Notes under the pieces: model-generated
Databases searched by the model: none
What the model saw: only the letters and a program-made list of their open reading frames with translations
What the model was told of the DNA's origin: nothing
Translations under genes and position numbers: made by a program
Part shown: piece after piece, positions 34,256 through 43,603 of the stretch
Position numbering within the stretch: position 1 is the first letter of the stretch
Layout of the letters: each line of letters starts with the position of its first letter
NCBI GenBank assembly: GCA_944322885.1
Contig: CALUQH010000003.1
Coordinates: forward strand, 1 to 64,000
DNA from: Candidatus Gastranaerophilales bacterium
Lineage (GTDB): Bacteria; Cyanobacteriota; Vampirovibrionia; Gastranaerophilales; Gastranaerophilaceae
Length of the DNA stretch: 64,000 nucleotides
Direction of reading: 5' to 3'

Positions 34256-37231
34256 ATGATTAATAAGATAACTGCGACTCTTGATAAGGTTCACTATTCT
34301 GCAAATTCACTATTTAACAATTCAAATTCTGATAATAATATTCATAATTCCGGTTATGCTGGGGTTCCGTCCGGAATTAGCATGAACTATTTTGTTCCCT
34401 TTCTCGGCAGTGAAAAACATTCAAAAAGTCCTCAGATGACAAAATTTGAAAATATAATGTATTATGCTGATACTCCGACAAAGAAGTTTATCACAAATTT
34501 GAAAAATGAGGCTGTTAAAGATGGCTGTGATAAAATTACTACGCTTCATGTAATTAAATCTTCTCTTAATACATTATGCGGGTATCTTGATAAATTGGAT
34601 TCAGGAGAAGAGGATTTTAAAAACGCTAAGGATTATCCGGATATTGTAGGTATAATTATCTCCGGTGCTGCCCCAAATATCTTTGAACAACCGGATTTAA
34701 GAAAGATGTTTAAAGATGTTCTAAAAAATAATATTTCAAAAATTGATAAAATTTTAGAAAATTATAAAAATGGAACAGTAACCAATCCTGATGATGTTGC
34801 ATTTTCAGAAGATTTAACGGATGCGGTCTGGGCTAACAGACAAGAAGATAAGCCTATAAATTCTGTTAACTTCTTATTAGGTGTATTTAACAGCCCTGAC
34901 GATATCACATCCGATTTCACGGAAGAATTGCGGGATGAAATATCAAATCTTTCAATGCAGGATCATACTCCTGAAAGTAAGCGTACTCCTTTCAGTGTGT
35001 ATGATAAGAAGGCTGAAAATATTTTAAAAAATCTTTCGCTGGGAACTAATATTTATCTAACTTTTGATCAATCTAAGGAAATTCCTCAGCCTTTTATAGA
35101 TACTGTTCGACGTGTTATAAAGAACAGTAATCAAAATTATAAGATTGCTGAGTTTAATGAAATGACTAAGCCTGATTATTTCAGCCAAGTTGTTAGTGAT
35201 CTTGGCAAAGATAAATCAAATAAGTATATTATAATTGCAAACCCGGTTCAAATGATTGTTATGGGTAGTGTTAGGGTTGAAAGTGATGGTAGAATGTCTT
35301 TTGATATACCGCCAATACTTCTGCAAACAATTGCAGCGCCTCCTCCAAATGTGAAATTTTTATTCTATTCAACAAAGGATAATTATTATAATTTTTCGGC
35401 AACTACAGGTTTATTTTCTGATTTTGAGGAGGCTGCATTGCCAACTTTGTCTACAGTTCAGATGATTAGATTCTTTAAAGAAAATCCTGTTTTAATTCAA
35501 AATATTCAAAAACCGTTTTCAAAAAATGCTATTGAAAAAGTAGTAGAAGCCTCAGCTCAGCTGGACGGAGCTTTCCCTATTAAAACTGTAAATCTTATGA
35601 AAAAAATCGTAAGTTATTACATTGATAAAAAAGAAATAAATGAAACAGATGTAGCAAATTATTTGAAAGAGGCAACAAATTTATTTAAAAAAGCAGGAGA
35701 TGACAGTTCAATTGTAATGTCTTTTGACACCGGTAAAAGATTAAAAAATATTGTTGGTAAAAATTCTACAAAAAAAGAGGCAGCCTCTATTGTAAAACAG
35801 ATTAGGTCAAATAAAATGGGGACAAAGGGTATTATTATATATTCCCAAGATGGTTCCCCCGGAAGCGGAAGAAGATATACTGCAAAAGCAATAGCAGGTG
35901 AAGCAAGTGTTCCATACCTTGAAATTAATACAATGGATTTTGGAACAAAAGATGTTGATATTTTCGGGGGTGGCGTGCTTTCGCCGGAAGCTTCAATAAA
36001 AAAATTATTTTCAGTGGTAAATACTCAGGCAGAAGCTAATCCGAATAAATCTGCAGTATTGTTTATTGAAAATTTTGAATATTTTTCTGTTGGGGAATTT
36101 GTCTCCGAATATCACCAAAAGGCTATGGCCCAACTTCTTAGAGAAATGGAAAAAGCGGACAAGGCCGGATTAAATGTTCTTGTTGTCGGTTCAGTCGCGG
36201 ATCCGAATCTTATAGGGGCTGCTGCAATGAAATCGTTTAAATTCGTGGATAGTATAGAGGTATCTTCTCCGGCTTATAATAAAGCGGAAAGAGCGGAAAT
36301 TATTAAACAGGCATTGCATGACGCAAAAGTTAAACTTGCGGGTGATAGTGAAACACGTGAAAACATAATTGAAGCTGCATCGAATATTACAAGAGGTTTC
36401 CCGTTTATTTATCTTAAGAATTTTGTCAAAAAAGCCCAATCTGTTGCCTTGGAACGCGGTCACAGATCTCTGACAAAAGCTGATTTTACGGAAGCATATT
36501 TGCAAATAACAACCGGCCGACCGGCCATGAACCATATAGAAGATCATGAAAAACGTGTTGTATCCTCTCACGAATGCGGGCATGCTGTTAATCTTGAAGT
36601 AATGAATAATATTGCAAAGACAATCGGAAAACCGTGGCATATTCCTGATAAAGTAAACTTTATAACGCTTGATCCAAGGGGTGTTTACGGTGGTGCCGTA
36701 TACCATGGCAGAGATAAAAACAGTGCAATGTCATTTGAAAATATCTTTGCATCACTTGTTTGCTCTTTTGGCGGCAACTCAGCTGAAAATTTATTTTACG
36801 GAATGGACGGCTCTTATGGTATAAGTGCGGATATGGAATCTGTCAGAGCTTATGCGGATTTAATGGTTAAAAATCTCGGTATGGGCGCAAATACCGGAAA
36901 AATGGTAATTGCTCCCGATGATGTGTTATCAGAGAATTTAAAATCAATGATTGAAAAAGATGAAAGAGTTATTATCAATAATGCTAAAATAGCTTCTGAT
37001 TTTATTACTGAAATATATGCTGATTTTAACAGACAGTTTACGGAAAAATATGCGCCTCTTGTCGGCACCGGAGAATGTATTCTTGACGGAGATGATTTCA
37101 GGAAGGCCTTAGAGGAATGGAAGTCCTCGCAAAGTCCCGAAAAACAAAGAGAGTTAAAACTCTGTGATGAAGCTATTGTAAAAATTATTAATGCAACTAA
37201 AAAAGGGATTGCGGTAAGAAAAGAAAATTAG
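34256..37231 (+). CDS. Large soluble AAA-type protein with Clp-N-like start and FtsH/M41-like metallopeptidase end
   Basis: 991 residues from ATG 34256 (AGGAG upstream). Residues ~64-105 (MYYADTPTKKFITNLKNEAV, TTLHVIKSSL) resemble the Clp N-domain repeat. A middle region (~260-480) looks like a degenerate first AAA module. The second AAA region has a Walker A read as GSPGSGRR (533-540), with Arg replacing Lys, and a Walker B read as FIEN (603-606), lacking the catalytic Glu. The C-terminal third is M41-like: HECGH at 772-776, LVCSFGGNSAENLFYG and YGISADMESVRAYADLMV, which could supply the third zinc ligand. No transmembrane segment exists, unlike FtsH. Proteolysis is plausible, ATP hydrolysis doubtful. 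Confidence 0.8.
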   Translation: MINKITATLDKVHYSANSLFNNSNSDNNIHNSGYAGVPSGISMNYFVPFLGSEKHSKSPQMTKFENIMYYADTPTKKFITNLKNEAVKDGCDKITTLHVIKSSLNTLCGYLDKLDSGEEDFKNAKDYPDIVGIIISGAAPNIFEQPDLRKMFKDVLKNNISKIDKILENYKNGTVTNPDDVAFSEDLTDAVWANRQEDKPINSVNFLLGVFNSPDDITSDFTEELRDEISNLSMQDHTPESKRTPFSVYDKKAENILKNLSLGTNIYLTFDQSKEIPQPFIDTVRRVIKNSNQNYKIAEFNEMTKPDYFSQVVSDLGKDKSNKYIIIANPVQMIVMGSVRVESDGRMSFDIPPILLQTIAAPPPNVKFLFYSTKDNYYNFSATTGLFSDFEEAALPTLSTVQMIRFFKENPVLIQNIQKPFSKNAIEKVVEASAQLDGAFPIKTVNLMKKIVSYYIDKKEINETDVANYLKEATNLFKKAGDDSSIVMSFDTGKRLKNIVGKNSTKKEAASIVKQIRSNKMGTKGIIIYSQDGSPGSGRRYTAKAIAGEASVPYLEINTMDFGTKDVDIFGGGVLSPEASIKKLFSVVNTQAEANPNKSAVLFIENFEYFSVGEFVSEYHQKAMAQLLREMEKADKAGLNVLVVGSVADPNLIGAAAMKSFKFVDSIEVSSPAYNKAERAEIIKQALHDAKVKLAGDSETRENIIEAASNITRGFPFIYLKNFVKKAQSVALERGHRSLTKADFTEAYLQITTGRPAMNHIEDHEKRVVSSHECGHAVNLEVMNNIAKTIGKPWHIPDKVNFITLDPRGVYGGAVYHGRDKNSAMSFENIFASLVCSFGGNSAENLFYGMDGSYGISADMESVRAYADLMVKNLGMGANTGKMVIAPDDVLSENLKSMIEKDERVIINNAKIASDFITEIYADFNRQFTEKYAPLVGTGECILDGDDFRKALEEWKSSQSPEKQRELKLCDEAIVKIINATKKGIAVRKEN

Positions 37232-37237
37232 CAGCAG

Positions 37238-37552
37238 CTATTTAGTGCAATTTTCAATCCAATCAAGATAATTTTTTTCTCCGTTTGTAATATCAAAAGA
37301 TATTATTTCCGGCACTTCATAAGGATGAAGTTCTACAATTTTGTTTTTTACATTTTCAAATAATTCTTTTTTTGTTTTTATAACCATTAGATATTCATCA
37401 TCTTCAGTTATCTCATTATTCCAGAAATAAATTGATTTAATCTGCGGGATTATATTAACACATGCTGCAAGTTTGTCTTTGACGAGCGTGTTTGCAATAA
37501 GTTTTGCATTTTCAATGCTGTTTGTATTACTTAATATCAGGGAGTAAATCAT
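37238..37552 (-). CDS. cutA: CutA1-like divalent cation tolerance protein
   Basis: 104 residues. Matches the CutA1 ferredoxin-like trimer: KLAACVNIIPQIKSIYFWNNEI, MVIKTKKELFENV and LHPYEVPEIISFDITNG..YLDWI. AAGGAG precedes the ATG, which lies 26 nt inside the upstream glycosyltransferase gene. Originally linked to copper tolerance; its molecular role is unsettled. Confidence 0.93.
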   Translation of the reverse strand: MIYSLILSNTNSIENAKLIANTLVKDKLAACVNIIPQIKSIYFWNNEITEDDEYLMVIKTKKELFENVKNKIVELHPYEVPEIISFDITNGEKNYLDWIENCTK

Positions 37553-39401
37553 TATTTTTCTCCTTAATGAAAAATTTTAATCCTAAAACAGTTATCTTTT
37601 TCTCTTTTATTCCGTTATTCTTATAATTTTTTATCGCAAAAATAAATTGAAGTACAGTTTCAATAAATTTTTTTATGGTATACCTTTTGCTGTTTACCGC
37701 ATAAATTTTGTAATTCTGCATTTCAATTATTCTTGTTAATAATCTTTCCATTGCATGCGACATTGATGCTCCGCTGTTGGTATGGAGAGTTTCATTAAAA
37801 TCTTCAGATGTAAGCTTCATATTTTTAATTCTTTCATAGCATTTTGCCCTTGCAAGGAATATTGTTCCTGCAATAAATTTTCCTTTGTTTACCGGAAAGT
37901 TGTATTTCTCGCAAAGTTTTTCAAAAAGGTCTGTATCTTCAGCTTCTTTAGAACCCATTGTTGCAAGTGTAACTTTAGAGCCAATCAGTCCTATTTCAGG
38001 ATTTTCAAGCATTGTTATAAGATTATTCTTAAAAGTTTTTTTATTTTTGAGTAGTGCATTGATAAGGTAATTCCGCCATCTGTACCCTTTCCCGTAGAAT
38101 TTTTTTGTCCGTCTGTAGTTTTTTGTATGACATTTTAGGATAAAATCGTAATCTTCAAGATTAACCAAATTTAATATTTGTATAAACGGCCATATATCAT
38201 ATCCTTTGTTTTGGATTATGATAATTTTTGCATCTGGTTTAAATTGTTTTATTTGATTAATAATATCGGGATTATTTTCAACTAAAGTTACATATAAATC
38301 CCAATTGCAGCTATTAATATTTTTTAATTTATTAATCATATATTTCAGCTGGTTCTGATAATATAAATGCAGGTGTACAAGTACACGCGGTTTGTTATTT
38401 TTCAATACACTTTTATTTATAACAAAAGATTGTCCTGCTATTGTTATAACTTTGTATTTTAGATGAGCTTTTTTTATATTTTTTAATGAAAAAATTTGTT
38501 CAAATCTGTTTGCATAGATAATTTTATTGTTTATAAGAATGTTTATAAATTTATCAATATCCGTGTAATTAATTTCTTTTGCATACTGTTTTGATGTCTT
38601 GATAATTATTGCTTTTTGAGCATCACTTGAGAATTTATAGGCAAGTATACAATATTTATGAAAAAGATATTTTATAATCTTTATGTGTTCGTCAAGAATA
38701 TTTTTTTGTTTCAATCTTTCATACAGAAAATGCCAGACATATAGATGGTGGATTGATTTATCGGCGCATTTTTTCATAATAGATGAACCATGCTGCCTGT
38801 AAAAATAATATTTCCCATTTATGTAACAGATGTTTTTTATACTCAACATATATTCCATAACAAAAGGAAAATCTTCAAATAATAAACCTTCTGCGAATTT
38901 AATGTTATTATCTTTTATAATAGAAGTTTGGAAGAGTTTATTCCATACATAAACATTTGTGTCCTTTATAATTTTATCCGTTACTTTATGCACACCTTTT
39001 CTTTTGTTTGAAATTAATTTTTGAAGCGGGTTTGTTTTATCCGGCGGATAAAGCCGGCCTTCAAAGCATATCATCTCTTGAGGGAGATATTTTATAAGAT
39101 TTTCAAATAATTTTTCGTTAACAAAGTCATCGCTGTCGACAAAGGATATGTATTCTCCGCATGCTGCTTCTATCCCTTTATTTCTTGCACTGGATAATCC
39201 CTGATTTCTCTGGGTTATAATTTTAATTTTATCATATTTTTCTGCATAATGATTTAAAATTTCTGCTGATGCATCCGTAGAGCCATCATTAACGCATATT
39301 ATTTCAATATCATTGAAAGTTTGGTTTATTAGACTGTCGAGACATTTAGGCAAATATTTTTCAGAGTTATAAACAGGAACAATTACGGATATTTTCGGCA
39401 T
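37527..39401 (-). CDS. Two-domain glycosyltransferase: GT2 plus RgpF-like rhamnan synthesis domain
   Basis: 624 residues. N-terminal GT2 domain (1-~230): ISVIVPVYNSEKYLPKCLDS, CVNDGSTDAS, SFVDSDDFVN. The C-terminal half (~335-600) resembles rhamnan synthesis protein F: RVLVHLHLYYQNQL, NKGYDIWPFIQIL and DFILKCHTKNYRRT. It likely builds a cell-surface polysaccharide. It follows the next glycosyltransferase with no gap, in an operon glf-GT2-this-cutA. Confidence 0.9.
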   Translation of the reverse strand: MPKISVIVPVYNSEKYLPKCLDSLINQTFNDIEIICVNDGSTDASAEILNHYAEKYDKIKIITQRNQGLSSARNKGIEAACGEYISFVDSDDFVNEKLFENLIKYLPQEMICFEGRLYPPDKTNPLQKLISNKRKGVHKVTDKIIKDTNVYVWNKLFQTSIIKDNNIKFAEGLLFEDFPFVMEYMLSIKNICYINGKYYFYRQHGSSIMKKCADKSIHHLYVWHFLYERLKQKNILDEHIKIIKYLFHKYCILAYKFSSDAQKAIIIKTSKQYAKEINYTDIDKFINILINNKIIYANRFEQIFSLKNIKKAHLKYKVITIAGQSFVINKSVLKNNKPRVLVHLHLYYQNQLKYMINKLKNINSCNWDLYVTLVENNPDIINQIKQFKPDAKIIIIQNKGYDIWPFIQILNLVNLEDYDFILKCHTKNYRRTKKFYGKGYRWRNYLINALLKNKKTFKNNLITMLENPEIGLIGSKVTLATMGSKEAEDTDLFEKLCEKYNFPVNKGKFIAGTIFLARAKCYERIKNMKLTSEDFNETLHTNSGASMSHAMERLLTRIIEMQNYKIYAVNSKRYTIKKFIETVLQFIFAIKNYKNNGIKEKKITVLGLKFFIKEKNNDLLPDIK

Positions 39402-40469
39402 TTATATGACCTCTTTGCCAAATATTGTAAGATTAAGTCTGCCGTTTCTGAAATGAATTGAGAGTATATTTTTTCTAATTTGATTGAATTTTCTTCTTCT
39501 TTCAATATTTTTGAGCACCTTAAGATATTTATCAGGGGAGTTAATAAGAGTCATAAACTCTTTTTTCTTAATTTTTTTGAAAAACTCATCTCCTAAAAGT
39601 CCGGAGTTGTACTCCTCTTTGAAATGTTCAGAAAACACCTTAATAAATTCAGGTTTGACGGAATCGTCAATTCTTAAAACAGAGCTGACATACCCATTGT
39701 AGCGGTTAATTTCTTCCTGAATTTTATATTCAAATTTTAACTGCGGATATTCATCTAAAAATCTGTCTATTTCATCATATTCATCACATACGCAGTAAAC
39801 TTTTGTTTTACTTTTTACTGAAGAATTTATATTATCCTGTCTGTAATGAAGGTATGCTTTATCAGTTAAGATTACACGTTGTGCCAGTGCAAATATTTTG
39901 AAGGAGAAGGCTAAATCCTGATAGCTTGCTCCTGGAGTTTCAAGAAATCTGATGTTGTATTTATTTAGAAAATCTCTTTTATAAATAGCACTCCAAACGG
40001 ATGGATTAATGCGTAAAAGACTTTTATCCTGCATAGAATTTGTTAATTTAAAAGCTTTAGCCGGAGAAATCCTATTGTTTTTTCTTGAAAATTTATTTTT
40101 GCTCCAGTAGTTGTACCAGTCGCCTTTTACTATGTCTGCATCATTTTCTTTTGCGATTTTATATAAATCTTCAAACATGTTTTTATCTGCAAAGTCATCT
40201 GATTCTATAATCCCAATGTATTCGCCTCTTGAGGCGTTTATACCTATGTTCATTGTGTTTCCGTAGCCTGAGTTTGCTTTGTTTATAACAATAATACGTT
40301 TATCTTTCTGTGCATAATTATTCAGAATTTCAAGCGAAGAATCGGTGGAACCGTCGTTTACACAGATAATTTCAATATCTTCAAGAGTCTGATTAATTAT
40401 ACTATCTAAACATTCTGTTAAATATTTTTCAACATTATAAACGGGTACAACAACACTGACTTTAGCCAT
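39402..40469 (-). CDS. GT2-family glycosyltransferase
   Basis: 355 residues. VSVVVPVYNVEKYLTECLDS, CVNDGSTDSSLEIL, GYGNTMNIGINASRGEYIGI and the DxD-type ESDDFADKNMF identify a GT-A family 2 enzyme. The acceptor cannot be told. Its first part is closely similar to the downstream glycosyltransferase, suggesting duplication. Start and stop touch the neighbours (8-nt overlap with glf, none with the next), so the operon is translationally coupled. Confidence 0.92.
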   Translation of the reverse strand: MAKVSVVVPVYNVEKYLTECLDSIINQTLEDIEIICVNDGSTDSSLEILNNYAQKDKRIIVINKANSGYGNTMNIGINASRGEYIGIIESDDFADKNMFEDLYKIAKENDADIVKGDWYNYWSKNKFSRKNNRISPAKAFKLTNSMQDKSLLRINPSVWSAIYKRDFLNKYNIRFLETPGASYQDLAFSFKIFALAQRVILTDKAYLHYRQDNINSSVKSKTKVYCVCDEYDEIDRFLDEYPQLKFEYKIQEEINRYNGYVSSVLRIDDSVKPEFIKVFSEHFKEEYNSGLLGDEFFKKIKKKEFMTLINSPDKYLKVLKNIERRRKFNQIRKNILSIHFRNGRLNLTIFGKEVI

Positions 40470-41586
40470 TATTTATCTCCTTAAACAAATTCATAGCTCT
40501 TTCTGCTGCTTTATCCATGTCATAATACCTGTAATCACCGAGACGCCCGAGAAAATAGACATTTTGAGGTCTTTCTTTCAGGTATTTTTCATAGAGTTTG
40601 ATATTTTCATCATTACAAATCGGGTAATACCTTTCATTTTTCCCGTTTTCGAAATATTGGGAATATTCTTTGGCTATAACAGTTTTTTCGGATTTGTCAT
40701 TCAGGTAATATTTGTATTCGTGAATTCTTGTAAAATCATAATTACACGGATAATTTACGACGGAATTTTTCTGGTAAAACTCTGTGTTGTGTGTTTCAAA
40801 TTTGAAATAAACACTTCTGTAAGGTAACATACCGTATTTGTAGTTAAAGAATTCATCAATGGAACCTGTATAAAATATCCTGTATTCATTCATTAAATCA
40901 GAATCTTCAGAGGCAAATTCTTTAAAATCTGTGTTTAATTTGATTTCTATATTCTGGTGATTTAGAATATTTTCAACCATTTTGGTATAACCGTTTAGCG
41001 GTATTCCCTGATATTTGTCCTGAAAATATCTGTTATCTTTGCTGATATATACAGGCACTCTTGCGGTTACTGACGAGTCAATTTCATTTGGATTTTTACC
41101 CCACTGTTTTGCCGTATAGTGAAGAAATACTTTTTCATAGATGTAATCTGCAAGAAATTTTAAATCCTTGTCATCCTGTTTTTGAAATTCAAGGATGGGA
41201 ACTTTCGTGTTGTATTGAAAGTTATTAAGCAGGTTTTCTTCAAGTCTTTTGGCAAGAGAGTGCGGGAAAACATCATATAGAGCGTTTATATTAAACGGTA
41301 TTGTAGTTTCAATTCCGTCAATCAGTGCAACAACTCTATGCATATAGGTGTTGAATGATGTAAAACGGTTTAAAAATTGCCATACTTTTTCATTGTTAGT
41401 GTGGAAAATATGTGAGCCGTATTTATGGATACATATTCCGTTATCATTATTGTAGTCGTAGATGTTTCCTGCAATGTGATTTTTTCTGTCGATTACAAGA
41501 ACTTTTTCCCCGTTATCAGCAAGCAGCCGTGCTATAACAGCACCGGACAGCCCGCATCCTATCACCAAATTTTTGTTATAATTCAT
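40462..41586 (-). CDS. glf: UDP-galactopyranose mutase
   Basis: 374 residues. FAD-binding start LVIGCGLSGAVIARLLADNG, then HIAGNIYDYNND, KYGSHIFHTNNEKVW, and late GMLPYRSVYFKFE and YFLGRLGDYRYYDMDKA. It converts UDP-Galp to UDP-Galf for galactofuranose-containing surface glycans and so supplies the substrate for one of the adjacent transferases. The palindrome ATACT-CTCT-AGTAT lies just upstream of the ATG. Confidence 0.97.
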   Translation of the reverse strand: MNYNKNLVIGCGLSGAVIARLLADNGEKVLVIDRKNHIAGNIYDYNNDNGICIHKYGSHIFHTNNEKVWQFLNRFTSFNTYMHRVVALIDGIETTIPFNINALYDVFPHSLAKRLEENLLNNFQYNTKVPILEFQKQDDKDLKFLADYIYEKVFLHYTAKQWGKNPNEIDSSVTARVPVYISKDNRYFQDKYQGIPLNGYTKMVENILNHQNIEIKLNTDFKEFASEDSDLMNEYRIFYTGSIDEFFNYKYGMLPYRSVYFKFETHNTEFYQKNSVVNYPCNYDFTRIHEYKYYLNDKSEKTVIAKEYSQYFENGKNERYYPICNDENIKLYEKYLKERPQNVYFLGRLGDYRYYDMDKAAERAMNLFKEINNG

Positions 41587-41653
41587 ATCATATACTCTCT
41601 AGTATGATGGTATTACAAAAACGGGTATTTGTCCATTATTATTAAGCCAAATT

Positions 41654-41688
41654 AAAAAGCAAAGTTTAATATCAAAACTTTGCTTTTT
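41654..41688. terminator. Strong stem-loop between the pilin and glf transcription units
   Basis: AAAAAGCAAAGTTT (41654-41667) pairs with AAACTTTGCTTTTT (41675-41688) over 14 bp, with a 7-nt loop. On the minus strand it terminates the pilin operon just after its last gene. Confidence 0.85.
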
Positions 41689-41713
41689 AGTAAATTTTGA
41701 TGTTTAAAAACTT

Positions 41714-42442
41714 TTAGTAATCCATCTTCCAGCCATTGCGCATAAGATTGTACATACATTTTTCACCGAATGGTGAATTTGTACATGTTGTTTGATTGCC
41801 TGAACCAAGCACAGGCGGGAACGGTAAATACCCATTATTAGGTTCATACCCAGCGTCTGCTTCAGGAGAGTTAGGACTGACTCCTAAAAGTTCACCTTGC
41901 CTGTTTATGTAAAAGGTAAACATATCACGTCCGCCTATATTAGGTTTGTCCTGTCCGTTTGTATCCATAATAATTTTCATCCATGGAGCCCCAACTAGCC
42001 AAGCATGACTCCCATCTGGCATTTCTACAGGGTCGTCATCGGTAACAGTTACACATATTACGGCAGAATTAGCTAATACATAGGACTTTTCTGTACAGCT
42101 CATAGCACTATTTTTAGTGTTATCAATTGATCTGTAATTTGAAGCAAAGCAGGAAGTATCATTCGCAGCACATTCTTTGGTGACTTTCAAATTTGAGTCA
42201 ATAAAATCTTCCAGACCTCCGTCATCAAATATTCTTGTTGCAGCAAGAGAATTTTTCCCTTCAGCTGTTATATACATATCAATCGCATTGGCAAATTCCT
42301 GAGATGCTTTTCTTATTTGGACGGTTTGGGCCTCTTTTTGATATTTACTCATTAACGTAGGAACGGTCATAGCAGATATAACCCCGACAATACTCAGTGT
42401 TACCAGAACTTCTGTTAAAGTAAATGCATTTTGTTTCTTCAT
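41714..42442 (-). CDS. Type IV pilin-like protein
   Basis: 242 residues. A short leader MKKQNA precedes FTLTEVLVTLSIVGVISAMT, the class III prepilin signal; residue -1 is Ala instead of the usual Gly. The globular part has paired Cys, DTNGQDKPNIGGRDMFTFYI and the terminal NGWKMDY. It lies 20 nt downstream of another pilin gene with the same tail, so they form an operon. Likely a minor pilin or pseudopilin. Confidence 0.87.
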   Translation of the reverse strand: MKKQNAFTLTEVLVTLSIVGVISAMTVPTLMSKYQKEAQTVQIRKASQEFANAIDMYITAEGKNSLAATRIFDDGGLEDFIDSNLKVTKECAANDTSCFASNYRSIDNTKNSAMSCTEKSYVLANSAVICVTVTDDDPVEMPDGSHAWLVGAPWMKIIMDTNGQDKPNIGGRDMFTFYINRQGELLGVSPNSPEADAGYEPNNGYLPFPPVLGSGNQTTCTNSPFGEKCMYNLMRNGWKMDY

Positions 42443-42462
42443 AACTTATCCTCTTTTGTAAA

Positions 42463-43164
42463 TTAGTAATTCATTTTCCATTCATCATTAAATACTCTTG
42501 CAAAACAGCCTGCTCCGACTGTTGAATTTGCGCATCCGGCTGCCTGTTGGTTTCTTAATGTCCGTTTATTTGAATCATCCCCTATCTCATCAACATTCTC
42601 GCCCAAATCATCTACTGTGTAAAAATCATAAATATAGAATGAGAACATATCTCTTCCGCCTATATTTGGTTTATCCGTACCGTTAACATCAAGGTATACA
42701 TGAGCAGGCTGCGCATCTTCAGCTTCAATACCGGCTTCATCATCAGCCTCTACACTTGCCTGCCCTGGTTCAATACACATCGCGGAACCGCCTTTTAACA
42801 AAACACTGTAGCCGTCACAGTCAAAATCAGTCCTTGCCGCAGAATTTATTGAACGATATGAATCTGCAAAACAAGGCTGGGGAGTATTTCCGCATTCGTC
42901 TGTCGCATTATAAAAATCTTCAAAAAATTTTTCCGTATCAGTATTAAGTGTTGTTCTATAAAAATTGGTCTTAAAATTATCTGCGTACAACAATAATAAA
43001 TTTTCCTGCAATTCAACGTAATTCTTTTTTAATAAAGCAACCATTGATTGCTTTTGATACTTAGATATAACCGCCGGAACCGTCATTGCAGCAATTATGC
43101 CGACAATAGCCAATGCTATCATTAATTCCGAAACGGTAAATCCTAAACAAGCCTCACTTTTCAT
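42463..43164 (-). CDS. Type IV pilin-like protein
   Basis: 233 residues. Prepilin signal CLG|FTVSELMIALAIVGIIAAMTV with an 8-residue leader and the +5 Glu. The body contains several Cys, an acidic insert near residues 140-155, DVNGTDKPNIGGRDMFSFYI and the end DEWKMNY. The last two motifs are shared with the other two pilins in the window. Confidence 0.87.
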   Translation of the reverse strand: MKSEACLGFTVSELMIALAIVGIIAAMTVPAVISKYQKQSMVALLKKNYVELQENLLLLYADNFKTNFYRTTLNTDTEKFFEDFYNATDECGNTPQPCFADSYRSINSAARTDFDCDGYSVLLKGGSAMCIEPGQASVEADDEAGIEAEDAQPAHVYLDVNGTDKPNIGGRDMFSFYIYDFYTVDDLGENVDEIGDDSNKRTLRNQQAAGCANSTVGAGCFARVFNDEWKMNY

Positions 43165-43237
43165 AAATAATAAAACTTCCCTAACGTAACTATATACATT
43201 ATAACCTTTTTTCTGGCAAAAGTCAATTGCTTATGAC

Positions 43238-43465
43238 CTAAACTTCGATGAACAGACGCTGTCCGACTATATTTTGTTTGCCATTATAGTAACCGGCAAA
43301 ATATCCTCCTCTTACAGGTGAATTTTTTGCATAATTGTTAAGGCTGTTGCCGTTATAATTTACAAACGGATTATTGCTGTAAGGATTGTTACTTCTTACC
43401 GGAGCAGTAACCTGCGTTGACTGCGGGATAAACATTTGTGACAATAAATTTGCAATACCTGCCAT
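43238..43465 (-). CDS. Small Asn-rich hypothetical protein
   Basis: 75 residues. GAGAGGT lies 9 nt before the ATG. Composition is unusual: rich in Asn, Tyr, Ser and Gly (SNNPYSNNPFVNYNGNSLNN), with a hydrophobic start (MAGIANLLSQMFI). No known domain. It lies between the pilin operon and a divergent PurD-like gene, with its own likely promoter. Confidence 0.65.
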   Translation of the reverse strand: MAGIANLLSQMFIPQSTQVTAPVRSNNPYSNNPFVNYNGNSLNNYAKNSPVRGGYFAGYYNGKQNIVGQRLFIEV

Positions 43466-43591
43466 TTCTACGTAACCTCTCTTCCTAAGGTAAATTTAAT
43501 TATTATTTTAATTTTGTCATTATTATATCATAATTTATAATAAATTTTAATTTTTCTTAATAAAATCGTTTATAAAGATGAGAAATTTGTA

Positions 43592-43597
43592 TATAAT
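43592..43597 (+). promoter_or_regulatory. -10 box of the PurD-like gene, leaderless configuration
   Basis: TATAAT followed by exactly 6 nt (ATATTT) and the ATG at 43604; no Shine-Dalgarno. Confidence 0.6.
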
Positions 43598-43603
43598 ATA
43601 TTT

